A stretch of 64,000 nt of DNA from Allobosea sp. Lineage in GTDB: Bacteria > Pseudomonadota > Alphaproteobacteria > Rhizobiales > Beijerinckiaceae. The notes beneath the pieces were generated by a model. It saw only the letters and a program-made list of their open reading frames with translations, did no database searches and was not told where the DNA came from. A program made the position numbers and the translations under genes. The stretch covers positions 124,001-188,000 of the forward strand of contig NZ_JAUYTP010000036.1 of the NCBI RefSeq assembly GCF_030695125.1, in the 5' to 3' direction. Positions within the stretch are counted from its first letter, which is position 1, and every line of letters starts with the position of its first letter. Positions 18,629 to 28,657 of the stretch are shown one piece after another.

Positions 18629-19756
18629 TCAGGCCATCGCGCCATACAGCTTGCCCAGGAAGGGGTCGAAGGACGCGCCGTCGATCCAGCGCAGCACGGC
18701 GACGAGATCGTTCTCCGGATCGACCAGGATGACATTCGTGCCCGCGCCCAGCGCCCAATAGGCGCTGGCCGGCACGCCGGCCTTGGCCGAGGGGCCGCGG
18801 TTCAGCCACCACAGGAAGCCGTAATTGGACAGGGTCGGGGAGGGCGCCACCATCTGCGCGATCCAGTCGGCCGAGAGCAGGCTGCGCCCGCCCCATGCGC
18901 CGCCCTGCGCCATCAGCAGGCCGAAGCGCGCATGATCGCGCGCGCCGATGAACAGGCCGCCGCCCCAGTGGCCGCCGCCCGGCACGGACTGCATGCGCTG
19001 CCCGTCGATCTCGACGAAGGAGGTCTCGTAGCCCTGCCATTCCCAGTCGGACGAGGCCCCGATTGGTTCCATGATGCGCGCGCGCAGCACATCCGGCAAA
19101 GGCCGGCGGAAGCGCTGCAGCAAACAATAGCCCAGCAGGTTCACCCGCACGTCGTTGTATTCGTAGAAGCTGCCAGGCGCGTTCAGCTCACGCTTCTGCC
19201 CCTTGCGGCTGTTGTCGGCGCCGGGCCCGATCTGGCGGTTGTGGTCGACCTGGTCGGACTTGCCGAAGATCTCGCCCTGCCACTCGCTCGACTGCTGCAG
19301 CAGATGCCGCCAGGTGATCGGCGCATTACGGGCGCTCTCGAAGAACGGCCCCGGCACGCTTTTGCCCACCGGCTCGTCGAGATCGGCGATCAGCCCGTCC
19401 TGCACGGCGAGCCCCGCCAGCACCGACAGGTAGCTCTTGGCGATCGAGAACGTCATGTCGGTACGGGCGGTGTCGCCCCATTCCGCCACGATCCGCCCGC
19501 CCTTCAGCACGAGGCCGGCCGGCCCGCCGCGCCCGCGAACGGGGCCGACGATCTCGCTCCACGGCCCGCTCTCGTTCCACTCGACATTCCCGACATAGCG
19601 CCCGTCAGGATAAAACAGGCTCTTCGGCCAGGGGCTGTCATGAGCCTGCGCGAAGGCAACCGCCTCCGCGAGTCGGGCCTCGTCGAACCCCGCCTCGTCG
19701 GGCGCGATCGTGTTCCAGGTCGAGCCATGGGCGGCGGGAACGGCGGAGGGGGACAT
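18629..19756 (-). CDS. Serine hydrolase, beta-lactamase/6-aminohexanoate-dimer hydrolase-like
   Basis: 375-aa penicillin-binding-protein-like serine hydrolase (class C beta-lactamase fold, EstB/NylB group). The nucleophile motif SxxK is TFSIAKSYLSVLAG. The second motif is FYEYNDVRVNLLGY, where YND stands for YxN. A GAGTN segment near the C-terminus replaces the KTG box, as usual in the esterase/NylB branch. No signal peptide is visible, so it is probably cytoplasmic, with an ester or amide substrate that cannot be deduced. The ATG at 19756 is chosen because GAGGAG lies 8 nt upstream; the frame stays open for 36 more codons. Confidence 0.88.
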   Translation of the reverse strand: MSPSAVPAAHGSTWNTIAPDEAGFDEARLAEAVAFAQAHDSPWPKSLFYPDGRYVGNVEWNESGPWSEIVGPVRGRGGPAGLVLKGGRIVAEWGDTARTDMTFSIAKSYLSVLAGLAVQDGLIADLDEPVGKSVPGPFFESARNAPITWRHLLQQSSEWQGEIFGKSDQVDHNRQIGPGADNSRKGQKRELNAPGSFYEYNDVRVNLLGYCLLQRFRRPLPDVLRARIMEPIGASSDWEWQGYETSFVEIDGQRMQSVPGGGHWGGGLFIGARDHARFGLLMAQGGAWGGRSLLSADWIAQMVAPSPTLSNYGFLWWLNRGPSAKAGVPASAYWALGAGTNVILVDPENDLVAVLRWIDGASFDPFLGKLYGAMA

Positions 19757-19909
19757 GGGCAGGCTCCTCACGGCGGGCAGGGTGCGGCAAGGCCGCAGCT
19801 CAAGCCGTAGCGGCGTTTGACCTGCGCCGCCATCGGGGCAACCGCATTGTGACAACAGCGGCATGCGGCTTGCGCGTCGCCCGACTCGCGCCTAAACACC
19901 CCTCTTCAA

Positions 19910-20854
19910 ATGACATCGCCAGCCCCGCTCTATCCGCACCGGCATCTCCTCGGCATCGAGGGGCTCTCCCATTTGGACATCGAGGCGCTGCTGGACAGGG
20001 CGGACGCCTATGTCGCGCTCTCCCGCCAGGTCGAGAAAAAGACCGCGACGCTGCGCGGCCGCACCCAGATCAACCTGTTCTTCGAGCCCTCGACACGGAC
20101 GCAGGCCTCCTTCGAGCTGGCCGGAAAGCGGCTGGGCGCCGACGTCATGAACATGTCGGTGGCCTCCTCCTCGGTGAAGAAGGGCGAGACGCTGATCGAC
20201 ACCGCCGCGACGCTGAACGCGATGCGGCCCGACATCATCGTCGTGCGCCATCACGCGGCGGGTGCGGTCAATCTGCTCGCCCGCAAGGTCGGCTGCTCGG
20301 TGGTGAATGCCGGCGACGGCGCCCATGAGCATCCGACCCAGGCCCTGCTCGACGCCCTGACCATCCGCCGCAACAAGGGGCGGATCATGGGGCTGACGGT
20401 CGCGATCTGCGGCGACATCCTGCATTCGCGCGTCGCCCGCTCCAACATCATCCTGCTGAATGCTCTGGGAGCGAAGGTCCGGCTGATCGCGCCCTCGACG
20501 CTTCTGCCCGCCGGCATCGAGCGCATGGGCGTCGATATCTTCACCGACATGAACAAGGGGCTGGAGGGCGCTGATATCGTGATGATGCTGCGCCTCCAGC
20601 TCGAGCGCATGCATGGCGCCTTCGTCCCCTCCTCGAAGGAGTATTTCCGCTATTTCGGGCTCGACCGCGACAAGCTCCAGCGCGCGCAACCCGATGCGCT
20701 GGTGATGCATCCCGGCCCGATGAACCGCGGCGTCGAGATCTCCTCCGAGGTCGCCGACGGCGCGCAGTCGCTGATCCGCGAGCAGGTCGAGATGGGTGTC
20801 GCGGTCCGCATGGCCGTGCTCGACGCGCTGGCGCAGCATCTGCCCAATGTCTGA
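19910..20854 (+). CDS. pyrB: Aspartate carbamoyltransferase catalytic subunit
   Basis: Condenses carbamoyl phosphate and aspartate in the first committed step of UMP synthesis, 314 aa. Carbamoyl-phosphate-binding motif [13 protein letters not shown] and the second signature [10 protein letters not shown] are both intact. The downstream pyrC-like gene overlaps its stop codon, giving the pyrB-pyrC' arrangement known from pseudomonads and Hyphomicrobiales, where the dihydroorotase-like chain is part of the ATCase holoenzyme. No regulatory PyrI gene is adjacent. Confidence 0.97.
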   Translation: MTSPAPLYPHRHLLGIEGLSHLDIEALLDRADAYVALSRQVEKKTATLRGRTQINLFFEPSTRTQASFELAGKRLGADVMNMSVASSSVKKGETLIDTAATLNAMRPDIIVVRHHAAGAVNLLARKVGCSVVNAGDGAHEHPTQALLDALTIRRNKGRIMGLTVAICGDILHSRVARSNIILLNALGAKVRLIAPSTLLPAGIERMGVDIFTDMNKGLEGADIVMMLRLQLERMHGAFVPSSKEYFRYFGLDRDKLQRAQPDALVMHPGPMNRGVEISSEVADGAQSLIREQVEMGVAVRMAVLDALAQHLPNV

Positions 20855-22172
20855 GCGAGTGGAACCGGGCATGGCCGAACTTCAGGACGTCGCGATCCTC
20901 GATGCGCGCCTCGTCGACCCCGCCACCGGCCGCGACGGGCGCGGCTCGCTGCTGATGCGCGGCGGCGTCATTGCCTCGGTCGAATGGGGCGCGGCGCCCG
21001 CGACCGCTGAGGGCGTCCATCGCATCGATGCGCGCGGCCTCGTCGTCGCGCCCGGCCTGGTCGATCTGCGCGCCTTTCTGGGCGAGCCCGGCGCCGAATT
21101 CCGCGAGACTTTGGGCACGGGCTCGCAGGCCGCAGCCGCCGGCGGCGTCACCACGGTGGTCTGCCGGCCCGACACCGACCCGCCGATCGACGATCCCGCG
21201 ATCATCGACTTCATCAAGCGCCGCGCCCGCGACAAGGCGATCGTCAACGTCCTGCCCTGCGCCGCCCTGACCAAGGGGCTGCACGGCAAGGAGATCACCG
21301 AGATCGGGCTTTTGCTCGAGGCCGGCGCGGTCGCCTTCGGCGACGGCGCCAAGGCTCTGCGCAATCCGCAGATCATGCGGCGCGCGCTGATCTATGCGCG
21401 GGATTTCGACGCGCTGATCATGAACCATGTCGAGGATCCCGACCTGCGCGGCTCGGGCGTGATGGCCGAGGGCGAGTTCGCCAGCCGCAAGGGCCTGCCC
21501 GGGATTCCGCGCGAGGCCGAGACGGTGATGCTGGAGCGCGATCTGCGCCTCGCCCGCGCGACGGGAGGTCGCTACCACGCCGCGATGATCTCCTGTTCCG
21601 ACTCGATCGAGTTGATGCGCCGCGCGAAGGCCGATGGCTTGCGCGTCACCTGCGGCGCCTCGATCAACAATTTGACGCTGAACGAGAACGACGTCGGCGA
21701 CTACCGCACCTTCTGCAAGGTCTCGCCGCCCTTGCGCGACGAGCAGGAACGGCTGGCCCTGGTCGCCGCGCTGGCCGAGGGCGTCATCGACGTCGTCGTC
21801 TCCGATCACGATCCGCAGGACGTCGAAACCAAGCGCCAGCCCTTCGCCGAGGCGGCGGATGGAGCGCTCGGCATCGAGACGCTGCTCTCGGCCTCGCTGC
21901 GCCTCGTCCAGGCCGGCCAGATCGCCTTGCCGGACCTGCTGGCGGCACTCTCGACCAAGCCGGCCGATCTGCTGGGCCTGCGCTGCGGCCGGCTCGCAGC
22001 CGGCGCGCCTGCCGACCTGATGCTGCTGGACATCGACGCGCCCTATGTCGTCGACAAGCGCAAGCTCAAGTCGCGCGCCAAGAACTCGCCCTTCGACGAG
22101 GCGCGTCTCGAGGGCATCGTGCAGGCGACCTTTGTCGCCGGCCGCAGGGTCTATGAGATGCCGTCCGTTTGA
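20847..22172 (+). CDS. pyrC: Dihydroorotase-like subunit, probably non-catalytic
   Basis: 441-aa amidohydrolase of the dihydroorotase family, overlapping the end of pyrB by 8 nt; an ATG at 20871 is an alternative start. The barrel is complete, but the metal-binding HxH of active enzymes (PGLVDMHVH type) reads [14 protein letters not shown], and the later His of the HxxHVS element reads YHAAMIS. NHVEDP and SDHDPQ remain near their usual places. Loss of the HxH pair suggests it cannot bind the binuclear zinc site. It then acts as the structural PyrC' partner of PyrB, with a working dihydroorotase encoded elsewhere. The sequence is otherwise intact, so it is not a pseudogene. Confidence 0.88.
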   Translation: MSERVEPGMAELQDVAILDARLVDPATGRDGRGSLLMRGGVIASVEWGAAPATAEGVHRIDARGLVVAPGLVDLRAFLGEPGAEFRETLGTGSQAAAAGGVTTVVCRPDTDPPIDDPAIIDFIKRRARDKAIVNVLPCAALTKGLHGKEITEIGLLLEAGAVAFGDGAKALRNPQIMRRALIYARDFDALIMNHVEDPDLRGSGVMAEGEFASRKGLPGIPREAETVMLERDLRLARATGGRYHAAMISCSDSIELMRRAKADGLRVTCGASINNLTLNENDVGDYRTFCKVSPPLRDEQERLALVAALAEGVIDVVVSDHDPQDVETKRQPFAEAADGALGIETLLSASLRLVQAGQIALPDLLAALSTKPADLLGLRCGRLAAGAPADLMLLDIDAPYVVDKRKLKSRAKNSPFDEARLEGIVQATFVAGRRVYEMPSV

Positions 22173-22224
22173 GGGGATCGCTGCGGGTGGCCGCTTGTCG
22201 ACAGCATGCCACCCGTTTTGGCGA

Positions 22225-22662
22225 TCAGACCTGAGGCGTCGGCACCCTCCGCAACCGGCTGGGCTTGGCGGGACGCCTGGGCGTGTGGACCGGCACCATC
22301 GTCGCGAAGACGGGATTTGGCGTGTGATCCAGAGTTGCGCCGGTGCTCGCATCGACGGCCACACCGATGATCCCGCCGACGAGAATGTTGCCTGCCATGC
22401 CCGCGGCGCCGCCGCCGCTCACTTCCGTCTTGACTGCGATCTGCTGGGAGAGGTGGCCCGGCAGCTCGAAGGTGGCGACGAATTCCTGCTTGCGGCTGAT
22501 CGGAAATGTGCAGGGGGTCGCCTGGCAGACGAGGCCCGTCGATGTCTGCACCTTCGCGCCTGGCGGATCAGAGTTGAAGGTCACGTTCTCGTTGGATCCG
22601 CGCGTCACCGTCCCGCACGCACTGACGCTCAGCGCCATGGCGATCACCATCAAAATTCGCAT
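22225..22662 (-). CDS. Putative lipoprotein with PEGA-like region
   Basis: 145-aa lipoprotein candidate. The N-terminus MRILMVIAMALSVSACGT has a lipobox (VSAC), so the mature protein would be lipidated at Cys17. It continues with VTRGSNENVTFNSDPPGAKV, a pattern of PEGA-like beta-rich domains often mis-annotated as a translation factor in Hyphomicrobiales. CQATPCTFPISR gives two more Cys. A Gly-rich stretch (GGGAAGMAGNILVGGIIG) may be a short membrane-associated helix, and the tail is basic. Start at 22662 fits the lipobox; the frame extends 15 codons upstream. Convergent with the pyrB-pyrC operon. Function unknown. Confidence 0.75.
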   Translation of the reverse strand: MRILMVIAMALSVSACGTVTRGSNENVTFNSDPPGAKVQTSTGLVCQATPCTFPISRKQEFVATFELPGHLSQQIAVKTEVSGGGAAGMAGNILVGGIIGVAVDASTGATLDHTPNPVFATMVPVHTPRRPAKPSRLRRVPTPQV

Positions 22663-22998
22663 TGCTTTAAAAGCCCCTAGCCTGGTTTCTTCGATCGCTG
22701 GTCGCATGGGCCGCCGGTCGAGTCGAGCGTGGGACTATGCGCTTGGCCAGGTTATCCACGCGCTCGCGAATCTGGCCTGGTCGGGCGTCTGATGTTCCCA
22801 AAACCACGCATAAGCTTCGTCTCGCCCTGGATGTCACAATATCGGAGGAGACGATGTCCATGGCGAGCAGGGACCGCGCCGTCTGGCGAACCAGCCACAT
22901 GGCCGGTTTGTCCGTGAATGGACAAAAAAAGAACGTTTCTTCAGCCTGCCCTGGTGCGCTAAGGCTATGGTGAGCCAAAGCGATGCAAAGGTTGTGGC
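22663..22998. other. Intergenic region between lipoprotein and plsY, possible 39-aa ORF
   Basis: A divergent promoter region. The only coding hint is a short plus-strand ORF at 22854-22973 (39 aa, starting MSMASRDRAVW), preceded by a very good GGAGGAG at 22844-22850. No homolog recognised. A short AAAAAAA run (about 22923-22930) lies within it. Otherwise I see no RNA gene or clear operator. Confidence 0.3.
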
Positions 22999-23622
22999 AT
23001 GTCGGATCTGCTGAACTGGAGCCTGTCCTGGCCCGCCTTCGCTGCGGCGCTTGTCGTCGGCTACCTGTTCGGGTCGATCCCCTTCGGCATCCTGCTGACG
23101 AAGCTCAGCGGCGGGCCTGATCTGCGCAGCATCGGCTCGGGCAATATCGGCGCGACCAATGTCCTGCGCACCGGCAACAAGAAGCTCGCGGCGCTGACGC
23201 TGCTCGGCGACATGCTCAAGGGCACCGCCGCCGTTCTGGTCGGATATCATGTCCTGGGCGGGCCCCAGGCCGCGCTGATCGCGGGGCTGGGCGCGTTTCT
23301 GGGGCATCTCTTCCCGGTCTGGATCGGCTTCAAGGGCGGCAAGGGCGTCGCCACCTATCTCGGCATCCTGATCGGGCTCGCCTGGCCGATCGCGCTCGCC
23401 TTCGCCGCGATCTGGCTGTCGGTCGCGAAACTCTCGAAATACTCCTCGCTCTCGGCGCTGGTCGCGAGCCTCGCCACGCCGCTCCTGCTCTGGTTTGCCA
23501 CCGGCAACCGGCAGGCGGCCTTGCTCATGGCCGCGCTGGCGGGCCTGCTCTGGTTCATGCACCGAAGCAACATCGCCCGGCTGCTCTCCGGCAGCGAGGG
23601 CAAGATCGGCCAGAAGGGTTGA
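22999..23622 (+). CDS. plsY: Glycerol-3-phosphate acyltransferase PlsY
   Basis: Integral membrane acyltransferase, 207 aa, that moves an acyl group from acyl-phosphate to glycerol-3-phosphate, making lysophosphatidate for phospholipid synthesis; its partner PlsX is not in the window. The three PlsY motifs are visible: [22 protein letters not shown] and [13 protein letters not shown]. Five or more hydrophobic segments span the protein. It starts 21 nt after a small upstream feature of unclear status and is followed 7 nt later by dprA, so plsY-dprA form an operon. Confidence 0.96.
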   Translation: MSDLLNWSLSWPAFAAALVVGYLFGSIPFGILLTKLSGGPDLRSIGSGNIGATNVLRTGNKKLAALTLLGDMLKGTAAVLVGYHVLGGPQAALIAGLGAFLGHLFPVWIGFKGGKGVATYLGILIGLAWPIALAFAAIWLSVAKLSKYSSLSALVASLATPLLLWFATGNRQAALLMAALAGLLWFMHRSNIARLLSGSEGKIGQKG

Positions 23623-23629
23623 GGCGCCC

Positions 23630-24850
23630 ATGGCTGGCATCGTTCTCAGCGATCGCCAGCGCCTCGACTGGCTCCGCCTGATCCGCAGCGAAAGCGTCGG
23701 GCCGCGCACCTTTCGTTCGCTGATGAACCGCTTCGGCGGCGCCGCCGCTGCGCTCGACGCCCTGCCGGACCTGGCCCGCCAGGCCGGCCGCGACATCCGC
23801 CTGTGCACGATGGCTGAGGCGGAGCGCGAGATGGAGGCGCTGCGCCGGCTTGGCGGCCGCTTCGTCGCGCTGGGCGAGGGCCAGTATCCACGCGCCCTCC
23901 AGGCGATCGACAGCGCGCCGCCCTTGCTGGCCGTGCTCGGCCGGGTCGATGTGCTGCTGCGGCCCTGCGTTGCGCTCGTAGGCTCGCGCAATGCCTCGGC
24001 CGCCGGCCTCAAATTCACCGCACGCCTGGCTCGCGATCTCGGCGAGGCGGGCTTTGCCGTCGTCTCGGGGCTGGCGCGGGGCATCGACACGGCCGCGCAT
24101 GAAGCCAGCCTCGCCACCGGCACCGTCGCGGTTCTGGCCGGCGGCCTCGATGAGGTCTATCCGCCCCAGAACGTTCCGTTGCTGCAGCGGCTGCTGGCGG
24201 AGGGCGCGGCGATCAGCGAGATGCCGCTGGGCCTCGCCCCGCGCGGACGCGACTTTCCGCGCCGCAACCGGCTGGTCTCGGGCCTGTCGCTGGGGACGGT
24301 GGTGGTCGAGGCCGCCCGCAAATCCGGCTCGCTGATCACCGCCCGCTTCGCCAACGAGCAGGGCCGGCTCGTCTTCGCGGTGCCCGGCTCGCCGCTCGAT
24401 CCCCGGGCAGAAGGCGGCAACCACCTGATCCGCGAGGGGGCGACGCTCTGCGCCGAGGCCGCCCATGTCATCGAGGCGCTGACGCCTTTGCTCGAGCGGG
24501 ATATCGGATCTCTGTCGCTGCCCACGTCCATGAGCGACGGCGCGGGGGAAAGCAGGACCGAGGCTTTGTGGGACGAACTCGATCTGCCCGATGTCGAACC
24601 GGCGCCCCTGGCCGCCGTTCCCCAACCCGAACGCGCCCAGCCCGCCATGTCTGAGGCCGGGGATGACGACGCGGCTGCGATCCGCCGGCTGGTCCTGGAC
24701 CTTCTCGGCGGGGCACCCGTCTCGCCGGACGACCTGGTGCGCGCCAGCGGCCGTTCGGCCCGCGAGATCAGCCTCGCACTGCTCAATCTCGAACTCGACG
24801 GCTCCATCCGTCGTCAGGCCGGGGGGCTGTTGTCGCGAATCGAACCCTGA
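23630..24850 (+). CDS. dprA: DNA-processing protein DprA
   Basis: Binds incoming single-stranded DNA and loads RecA in natural transformation, 406 aa. The N-terminal SAM-like region begins [17 protein letters not shown]. The Rossmann core contains [42 protein letters not shown] and [19 protein letters not shown]. The C-terminal winged helix ([18 protein letters not shown]) is present and complete. Start at the ATG right after plsY. No other competence genes are near, which is normal for this pair in alphaproteobacteria. Confidence 0.95.
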   Translation: MAGIVLSDRQRLDWLRLIRSESVGPRTFRSLMNRFGGAAAALDALPDLARQAGRDIRLCTMAEAEREMEALRRLGGRFVALGEGQYPRALQAIDSAPPLLAVLGRVDVLLRPCVALVGSRNASAAGLKFTARLARDLGEAGFAVVSGLARGIDTAAHEASLATGTVAVLAGGLDEVYPPQNVPLLQRLLAEGAAISEMPLGLAPRGRDFPRRNRLVSGLSLGTVVVEAARKSGSLITARFANEQGRLVFAVPGSPLDPRAEGGNHLIREGATLCAEAAHVIEALTPLLERDIGSLSLPTSMSDGAGESRTEALWDELDLPDVEPAPLAAVPQPERAQPAMSEAGDDDAAAIRRLVLDLLGGAPVSPDDLVRASGRSAREISLALLNLELDGSIRRQAGGLLSRIEP

Positions 24851-24918
24851 AACCGACGAAGCGGCAATGCAACCACAGGTTTAGTTTACGGGTCCGCGCC
24901 GGAGCCCGAGAGCCACGG

Positions 24919-25302
24919 TCAGCCGCTCTGCTCGGGCATGCGCTGCGCGAGGCGCTGGACCTGGATGGCCGCCTCCAGCCGTGCCATCTCGAGGAAATAA
25001 GCCAGACTGTCGAGATCGGCTGCGTGCGCCATCATGCGCAGTTCTGCGGTCAAAATCTCGATATATCCGGCCACCTCCAGGGGAATCGTCCGCTGGGGCG
25101 CGTGCTGTCGCCCGTTTGGGCCCGTGATCGGCTGCTCTCTGGAGCGCCTGGAAGGGGAGCGGCCGGCCAGGGCATTGTCGTGAGACGGAAGTGGACTGCG
25201 CCGATCTGACGTCATCGCCAACAGATCCTCGAGAACAATAGCCGCGCGCGGGCGCCTGCGCCCCGCCGCGATGGCGTGAGGCGATGCAATCATAGCGTGC
25301 AT
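24919..25302 (-). CDS. Conserved small hypothetical protein
   Basis: Up to 127 aa; the conserved part is the C-terminal helix pair (VAGYIEILTAELRMMAHAA, then LDSLAYFLEMARLEAAIQ), a pattern I associate with short hypothetical proteins of Hyphomicrobiales. The N-terminal half is basic and of low complexity. The ATG at 25215 (MTSDRRSPLP), with CGAGGA about 10 nt upstream, is an equally good start and would give 98 aa. No signal peptide or membrane helix. Function unknown; convergent with dprA. Confidence 0.6.
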   Translation of the reverse strand: MHAMIASPHAIAAGRRRPRAAIVLEDLLAMTSDRRSPLPSHDNALAGRSPSRRSREQPITGPNGRQHAPQRTIPLEVAGYIEILTAELRMMAHAADLDSLAYFLEMARLEAAIQVQRLAQRMPEQSG

Positions 25303-25332
25303 CGCGCGGCAATCTCAAGCGTTTGATCGGCT

Positions 25333-26247
25333 TCAACCCAGGAAAAGCACCGCCAGCGGCAGGGTCGCAAGCGCGAGCAGGGTCTGCAGTGTGGTGATCT
25401 CCGCCATCAGCGGCGCATCGCCGCCGAGGTCGCGCGCCAGGAAATACGCTGCGGTCGCGGTGGGCACGGAGGCGGCGACGACCGTCATCGTCAGGGCGGG
25501 GCCAGAGAGACCGAACTGGCGCGCGATCGTCCAGGCCAGCAGCGGCATGACCACGAGCTTGACTCCGACCGCGATGCAATGCGCCAGGCGCGGCCGGGCG
25601 AGACTGCGCAGATCCAGCCCGGCGCCCACCGCCAGCAGGCCGACGCCGAGCGCCGCGCGCCCCATGACGTCGAGATAGGTCACGATCGCCGCCGGCAGCA
25701 TCCACTGCATCTGGTTGAGCGCCAGCCCGACCGCAGACGACCAGATGAAGGGGTTGAAGACGATCGAGCGAACCGTGGCCGACGGGCTCATCGGCCGGCC
25801 ATTGGCAAAGCGCGCCAGTACCACGACGCACAGCACGTTGAGCAGGGGGATCATCGCCGCGACCGCGATCGCCATCAGGGTCGTGCCGTCGCGGCCCTGC
25901 AGCCCCGCCGCCAGCGCGAGCGCGATGAAGGTGTTCCAGCGCACCGAGCCCTGGAAGATAGAGGTGAAGGCGGGGCCATCGATGCCGGCGCGTGCCAGCA
26001 GCGGCCGGCAGGCGAGCAGCAGGCCCGCGACGGTGAGGATCGCCAGGACGAGGCTCAGACCCATCTCCAGGACCGGCAGCGCGCCGAGATCGGCGACCGC
26101 GAGCGTATGGATGACGACCGCCGGAAACAGCACCTGGTAGGTCAGCCGCTCGACGCCGAGCCAATGCGCCGGCGACACCGTTCCCCGCGCTTTGAGAGCC
26201 CAGCCCGTGGCGATGACGAGGAAGACGGCGATCAGACTGGACAGCAT
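25333..26247 (-). CDS. AEC-family (auxin efflux carrier-like) transporter
   Basis: 304-aa inner-membrane protein with about ten hydrophobic helices in the 5+5 arrangement of the AEC/BART superfamily. The first helix begins MLSSLIAVFLVIATGWALK; the family-typical Pro/Asn-containing breaks (NPFIWSSAVGLALNQ) lie in the middle, and the end is ITTLQTLLALATLPLAVLFLG. AEC proteins move organic acids such as malate in bacteria, but the substrate here is not deducible. The ATG at 26247 begins directly at the first helix; upstream codons in the same frame are not hydrophobic and are probably non-coding. Confidence 0.88.
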   Translation of the reverse strand: MLSSLIAVFLVIATGWALKARGTVSPAHWLGVERLTYQVLFPAVVIHTLAVADLGALPVLEMGLSLVLAILTVAGLLLACRPLLARAGIDGPAFTSIFQGSVRWNTFIALALAAGLQGRDGTTLMAIAVAAMIPLLNVLCVVVLARFANGRPMSPSATVRSIVFNPFIWSSAVGLALNQMQWMLPAAIVTYLDVMGRAALGVGLLAVGAGLDLRSLARPRLAHCIAVGVKLVVMPLLAWTIARQFGLSGPALTMTVVAASVPTATAAYFLARDLGGDAPLMAEITTLQTLLALATLPLAVLFLG

Positions 26248-26554
26248 GTGGGGGACAGCAATGAAAAGGGAGGAGGGCGCCGCTTCAAAAAGCCCGGAGG
26301 GCGCGCGGGGCAGGCGGAACAGGCGGCGCGGCCTGGCGTTTCGATGGACAGGCCAGAGATCGTACAGGCCAAGGATCGTCAGGAAGGCGTCGGCGCCACT
26401 CCTTTCATGGCGGCCCACGGCGGGCAAGGGGCGCGATATGAGGGCGCCCTGCGCCTGCCGCATTCCCGCCGCGATCGGTTCACGCCGCATTCAAGCACGC
26501 GGGCCGATCCTTGGCATTCAGGTCGGGAGCATCCCGACAGACAGGAGATCCATC
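26248..26554. other. Intergenic region with a leader hairpin
   Basis: No gene seen. Near its right end, GTCGGGA (26522-26528) and TCCCGAC (26532-26538) form a perfect 7-bp hairpin with a GCA loop, directly before the AGGAG ribosome binding site (26542-26546) of the exported Gly/Tyr-rich protein. It could stabilise that mRNA's 5' end. Confidence 0.45.
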
Positions 26555-26953
26555 ATGATGTCGCTCAGGAAGACCGCCATCGTCGCGCTCGCCTCGGTGA
26601 GCGTCGCCTCCGCCGCTCTCGTTGCGCCGGCTTTTGCGTCGGGTGCGCCCAAGAGATTCGATGCCACAAGCTTCGATGCCGCCAGGCTCGATCAGGCGAA
26701 CGCCGAATTCACCCAGTACCGCGGATACCGCGGCTATCGCGGCGGCTGGCATCGCGGCAACCGCGGTGCGGGCATCGCCGCAGGTGTCGGCCTCGGCATT
26801 CTCGGCGCGGCGGTCATCGCCTCGCAGCGCCGGGCCTATGCCGAACCCTACTATGACGACCGCTACTACGCGCCGGCCCCAGTCTATGCCCCGGCCCCGG
26901 TCTATCGCCGCTACTATGGCCGCCCGGCCTACGATTTCCGCGACCATCGCTGA
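26555..26953 (+). CDS. Exported Gly/Tyr-rich small protein
   Basis: 132-aa protein with a clear signal peptide (MMSLRKTAIVALASVSVASA, cut near AFAS). The mature part has YRGYRGYRGGWHRGNRG, then a glycine-rich hydrophobic helix (GIAAGVGLGILGAAVIA) and a Tyr/Pro/Arg-rich tail with PAPVYAPAPVYRRYYGRP repeats. Such small surface or periplasmic proteins are frequent in Hyphomicrobiales and have no assigned function. Start supported by AGGAG at 26542-26546. A strong terminator follows 23 nt after the stop, so it is a single-gene unit, probably well expressed. Confidence 0.85.
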   Translation: MMSLRKTAIVALASVSVASAALVAPAFASGAPKRFDATSFDAARLDQANAEFTQYRGYRGYRGGWHRGNRGAGIAAGVGLGILGAAVIASQRRAYAEPYYDDRYYAPAPVYAPAPVYRRYYGRPAYDFRDHR

Positions 26954-26976
26954 AGCCGACTGTTGACCGAGAATAT

Positions 26977-27005
26977 CCCGCGCGCCTCAGGCGCGCGGGT
27001 TTTTT
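26977..27005 (+). terminator. Rho-independent terminator
   Basis: Perfect 10-bp stem CCCGCGCGCC (26977-26986), loop TCA, GGCGCGCGGG (26990-26999), followed by six T (27000-27005). Ends the Gly/Tyr-rich protein transcript and lies just before the convergent ruvX. Confidence 0.92.
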
Positions 27006-27038
27006 ATGCCCGACGTCAGACAGACGCGCGCTGCGGTG

Positions 27039-27530
27039 TCAGGCCGGGTCGTCGGGGCTCGCCGGCATCCGCATCAGCCGGTCGAGCGCACCTTGTAGGA
27101 TGTAGGCGGCGGCCATCTTGTCGACGACGGCGGCGCGCTTGGCGCGCGAGGCGTCGGCGTCGAGCAGGGTCCGGGTCACGGCCATCGTCGACAGGCGCTC
27201 GTCCCAGAACGCGATCGGCAGGTTCGTCAGCGGCACGAGATTGCGCACGAAGGCGCGGGTCGATTGGACGCGCGGGCCCTCGGTGCCGTCCATGTTCAGC
27301 GGCAGGCCGATGATCAGGCCGGCGACGGCGTGCTTTTCGGCGATTTTCAGAAGCGCGACGGCGTCGAGGCTGAACTTGACCCGGCGGATCGTCTCGAGCG
27401 GCGTCGCGATCTGTCGCTCGACGTCGGACAAAGCGAGCCCGATCGTCTTGGTGCCGAGATCGAGGCCGAGCAGCCGGGCATGATCTGGCAGGGTTGTGAA
27501 GGCTTCGAGCGGGACGACATTGCTGGACAT
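27039..27530 (-). CDS. ruvX: Holliday junction resolvase-like RuvX (YqgF)
   Basis: 163-aa RNase-H-fold protein of the RuvX/YqgF family, implicated in pre-16S rRNA 5' processing and possibly junction resolution. Acidic active-site positions are visible in [15 protein letters not shown], in the glutamate of [14 protein letters not shown] and in the aspartate of [28 protein letters not shown] is the family's substrate loop. The ATG at 27530 is chosen because the conserved fold starts soon after; 46 further open codons upstream have no similarity to the family. Confidence 0.94.
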   Translation of the reverse strand: MSSNVVPLEAFTTLPDHARLLGLDLGTKTIGLALSDVERQIATPLETIRRVKFSLDAVALLKIAEKHAVAGLIIGLPLNMDGTEGPRVQSTRAFVRNLVPLTNLPIAFWDERLSTMAVTRTLLDADASRAKRAAVVDKMAAAYILQGALDRLMRMPASPDDPA

Positions 27531-27603
27531 GGGCTGGCCGGTAGCATGCGCCGCCGCGGGAGGCGAGCGGCGCATGCAAGAGCGGGTCAGCCGGGTTCGG
27601 GCG

Positions 27604-28581
27604 TCAGCCCTGCGGCTTGACGCCGGCGGCTGCCAGCGACGCCGCCCATTTGTCGACTTCGGCCGCAAACAGCTTGGCGTGAGCCTCGCGGCTCATCTCG
27701 CTCTCGGGGAAGGTGCTGGTGCCGAAGGCCTTGAACTTCTCGACGACGCCCGGGTCCTTCAGCGCGCCGCGCAGCGCGGCGTTGAGCTTGTCGAGAACCG
27801 GTGCCGGGGTGCCCTTGGGCGCGTAGAGACCGTGCCAGATCGTCATGTCGAGCTTGGCGCCGGCTTCCGCCATCGTCGGCGTGTCGGGCAGCACGTCGAG
27901 CCGCTGGGCCGAGGTCACGGCATAGGCCCGGATGCTCTTGCCCTGGATCTGCGGGATCGCCGAGGTCGACTGGTCGCAGAGCAGGTCGATCTGGCCGCCG
28001 ACGAGGTCGTTCATCGCCGGTCCCGTGCCACGGTAGGCGACCTGGTTGAACTTCGCGCCGAGCTGCTGGGACATCAAGACCGCGCAGAGATGCGAGTTGG
28101 AGCCGACGCCGGCATGCGCGATCGTCAGCTTCTCGGCGTTCTCCTTGATGTAGGGGAAGAACGCCTTGGCGTCGGTCGGCGGCAAGGCGAGCTTGCTGGC
28201 GATCACCATCGGCCCGGTATTGACCAGCCCGATCGGGGCGAAGGCCGTCTTCGTGTCGTAGCCGAGATTGGCATAGAGCGACGGGGCGGCGGCCAAGGCC
28301 AGATGGTGGATCAGGATGGTGTGTCCGTCGGGATCGGCTGCCGCGAGGCGCTTGGCGCCCGCCGTGCCGCCGGCGCCGGCGACATTCTCGACCATCACCG
28401 GCTGGCCCAGCGACTTGCTCATCTGCTCGCCGAGCAGGCGGGCGATGACGTCGCTCGGCCCGCCGGCGGCGTAGGAGACGATCACCGTGATCGGCTTGGT
28501 CGGATAGGCCTGCGCCAAAGCCGGCGCCGACAGGGTCAGGGACAGCAGCCCGGCAAGGGCTGCCCGTTTCGTCATGCTCAT
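27604..28581 (-). CDS. TctC/Bug-type periplasmic substrate-binding protein
   Basis: Tripartite tricarboxylate transporter receptor of the Bug family, 325 aa. A signal peptide ([20 protein letters not shown], cut near ALAQ) leads into the Bug start [19 protein letters not shown]. Further family segments are [20 protein letters not shown] and [16 protein letters not shown]. No TctA/TctB membrane genes are present in the window, so it is an orphan receptor that must use a transporter encoded elsewhere. It lies 76 nt downstream of the GntR regulator on the same strand and opposite the suyAB genes, so I infer it captures the same organosulfonate substrate. Confidence 0.9.
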   Translation of the reverse strand: MSMTKRAALAGLLSLTLSAPALAQAYPTKPITVIVSYAAGGPSDVIARLLGEQMSKSLGQPVMVENVAGAGGTAGAKRLAAADPDGHTILIHHLALAAAPSLYANLGYDTKTAFAPIGLVNTGPMVIASKLALPPTDAKAFFPYIKENAEKLTIAHAGVGSNSHLCAVLMSQQLGAKFNQVAYRGTGPAMNDLVGGQIDLLCDQSTSAIPQIQGKSIRAYAVTSAQRLDVLPDTPTMAEAGAKLDMTIWHGLYAPKGTPAPVLDKLNAALRGALKDPGVVEKFKAFGTSTFPESEMSREAHAKLFAAEVDKWAASLAAAGVKPQG

Positions 28582-28657
28582 GCGTATCCTCCTTGGGTCG
28601 TGATGAACGGCCGATCTGGTGTCGGCTTGGGTTGGTGAGTTCAGGACCTCGAACGCG

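Noticed and set aside
20847-22172. Pseudogene reading of the pyrC-like gene
   Set aside because: No frameshift or stop, normal length, and other conserved regions intact; loss of HxH is known for PyrC' chains.
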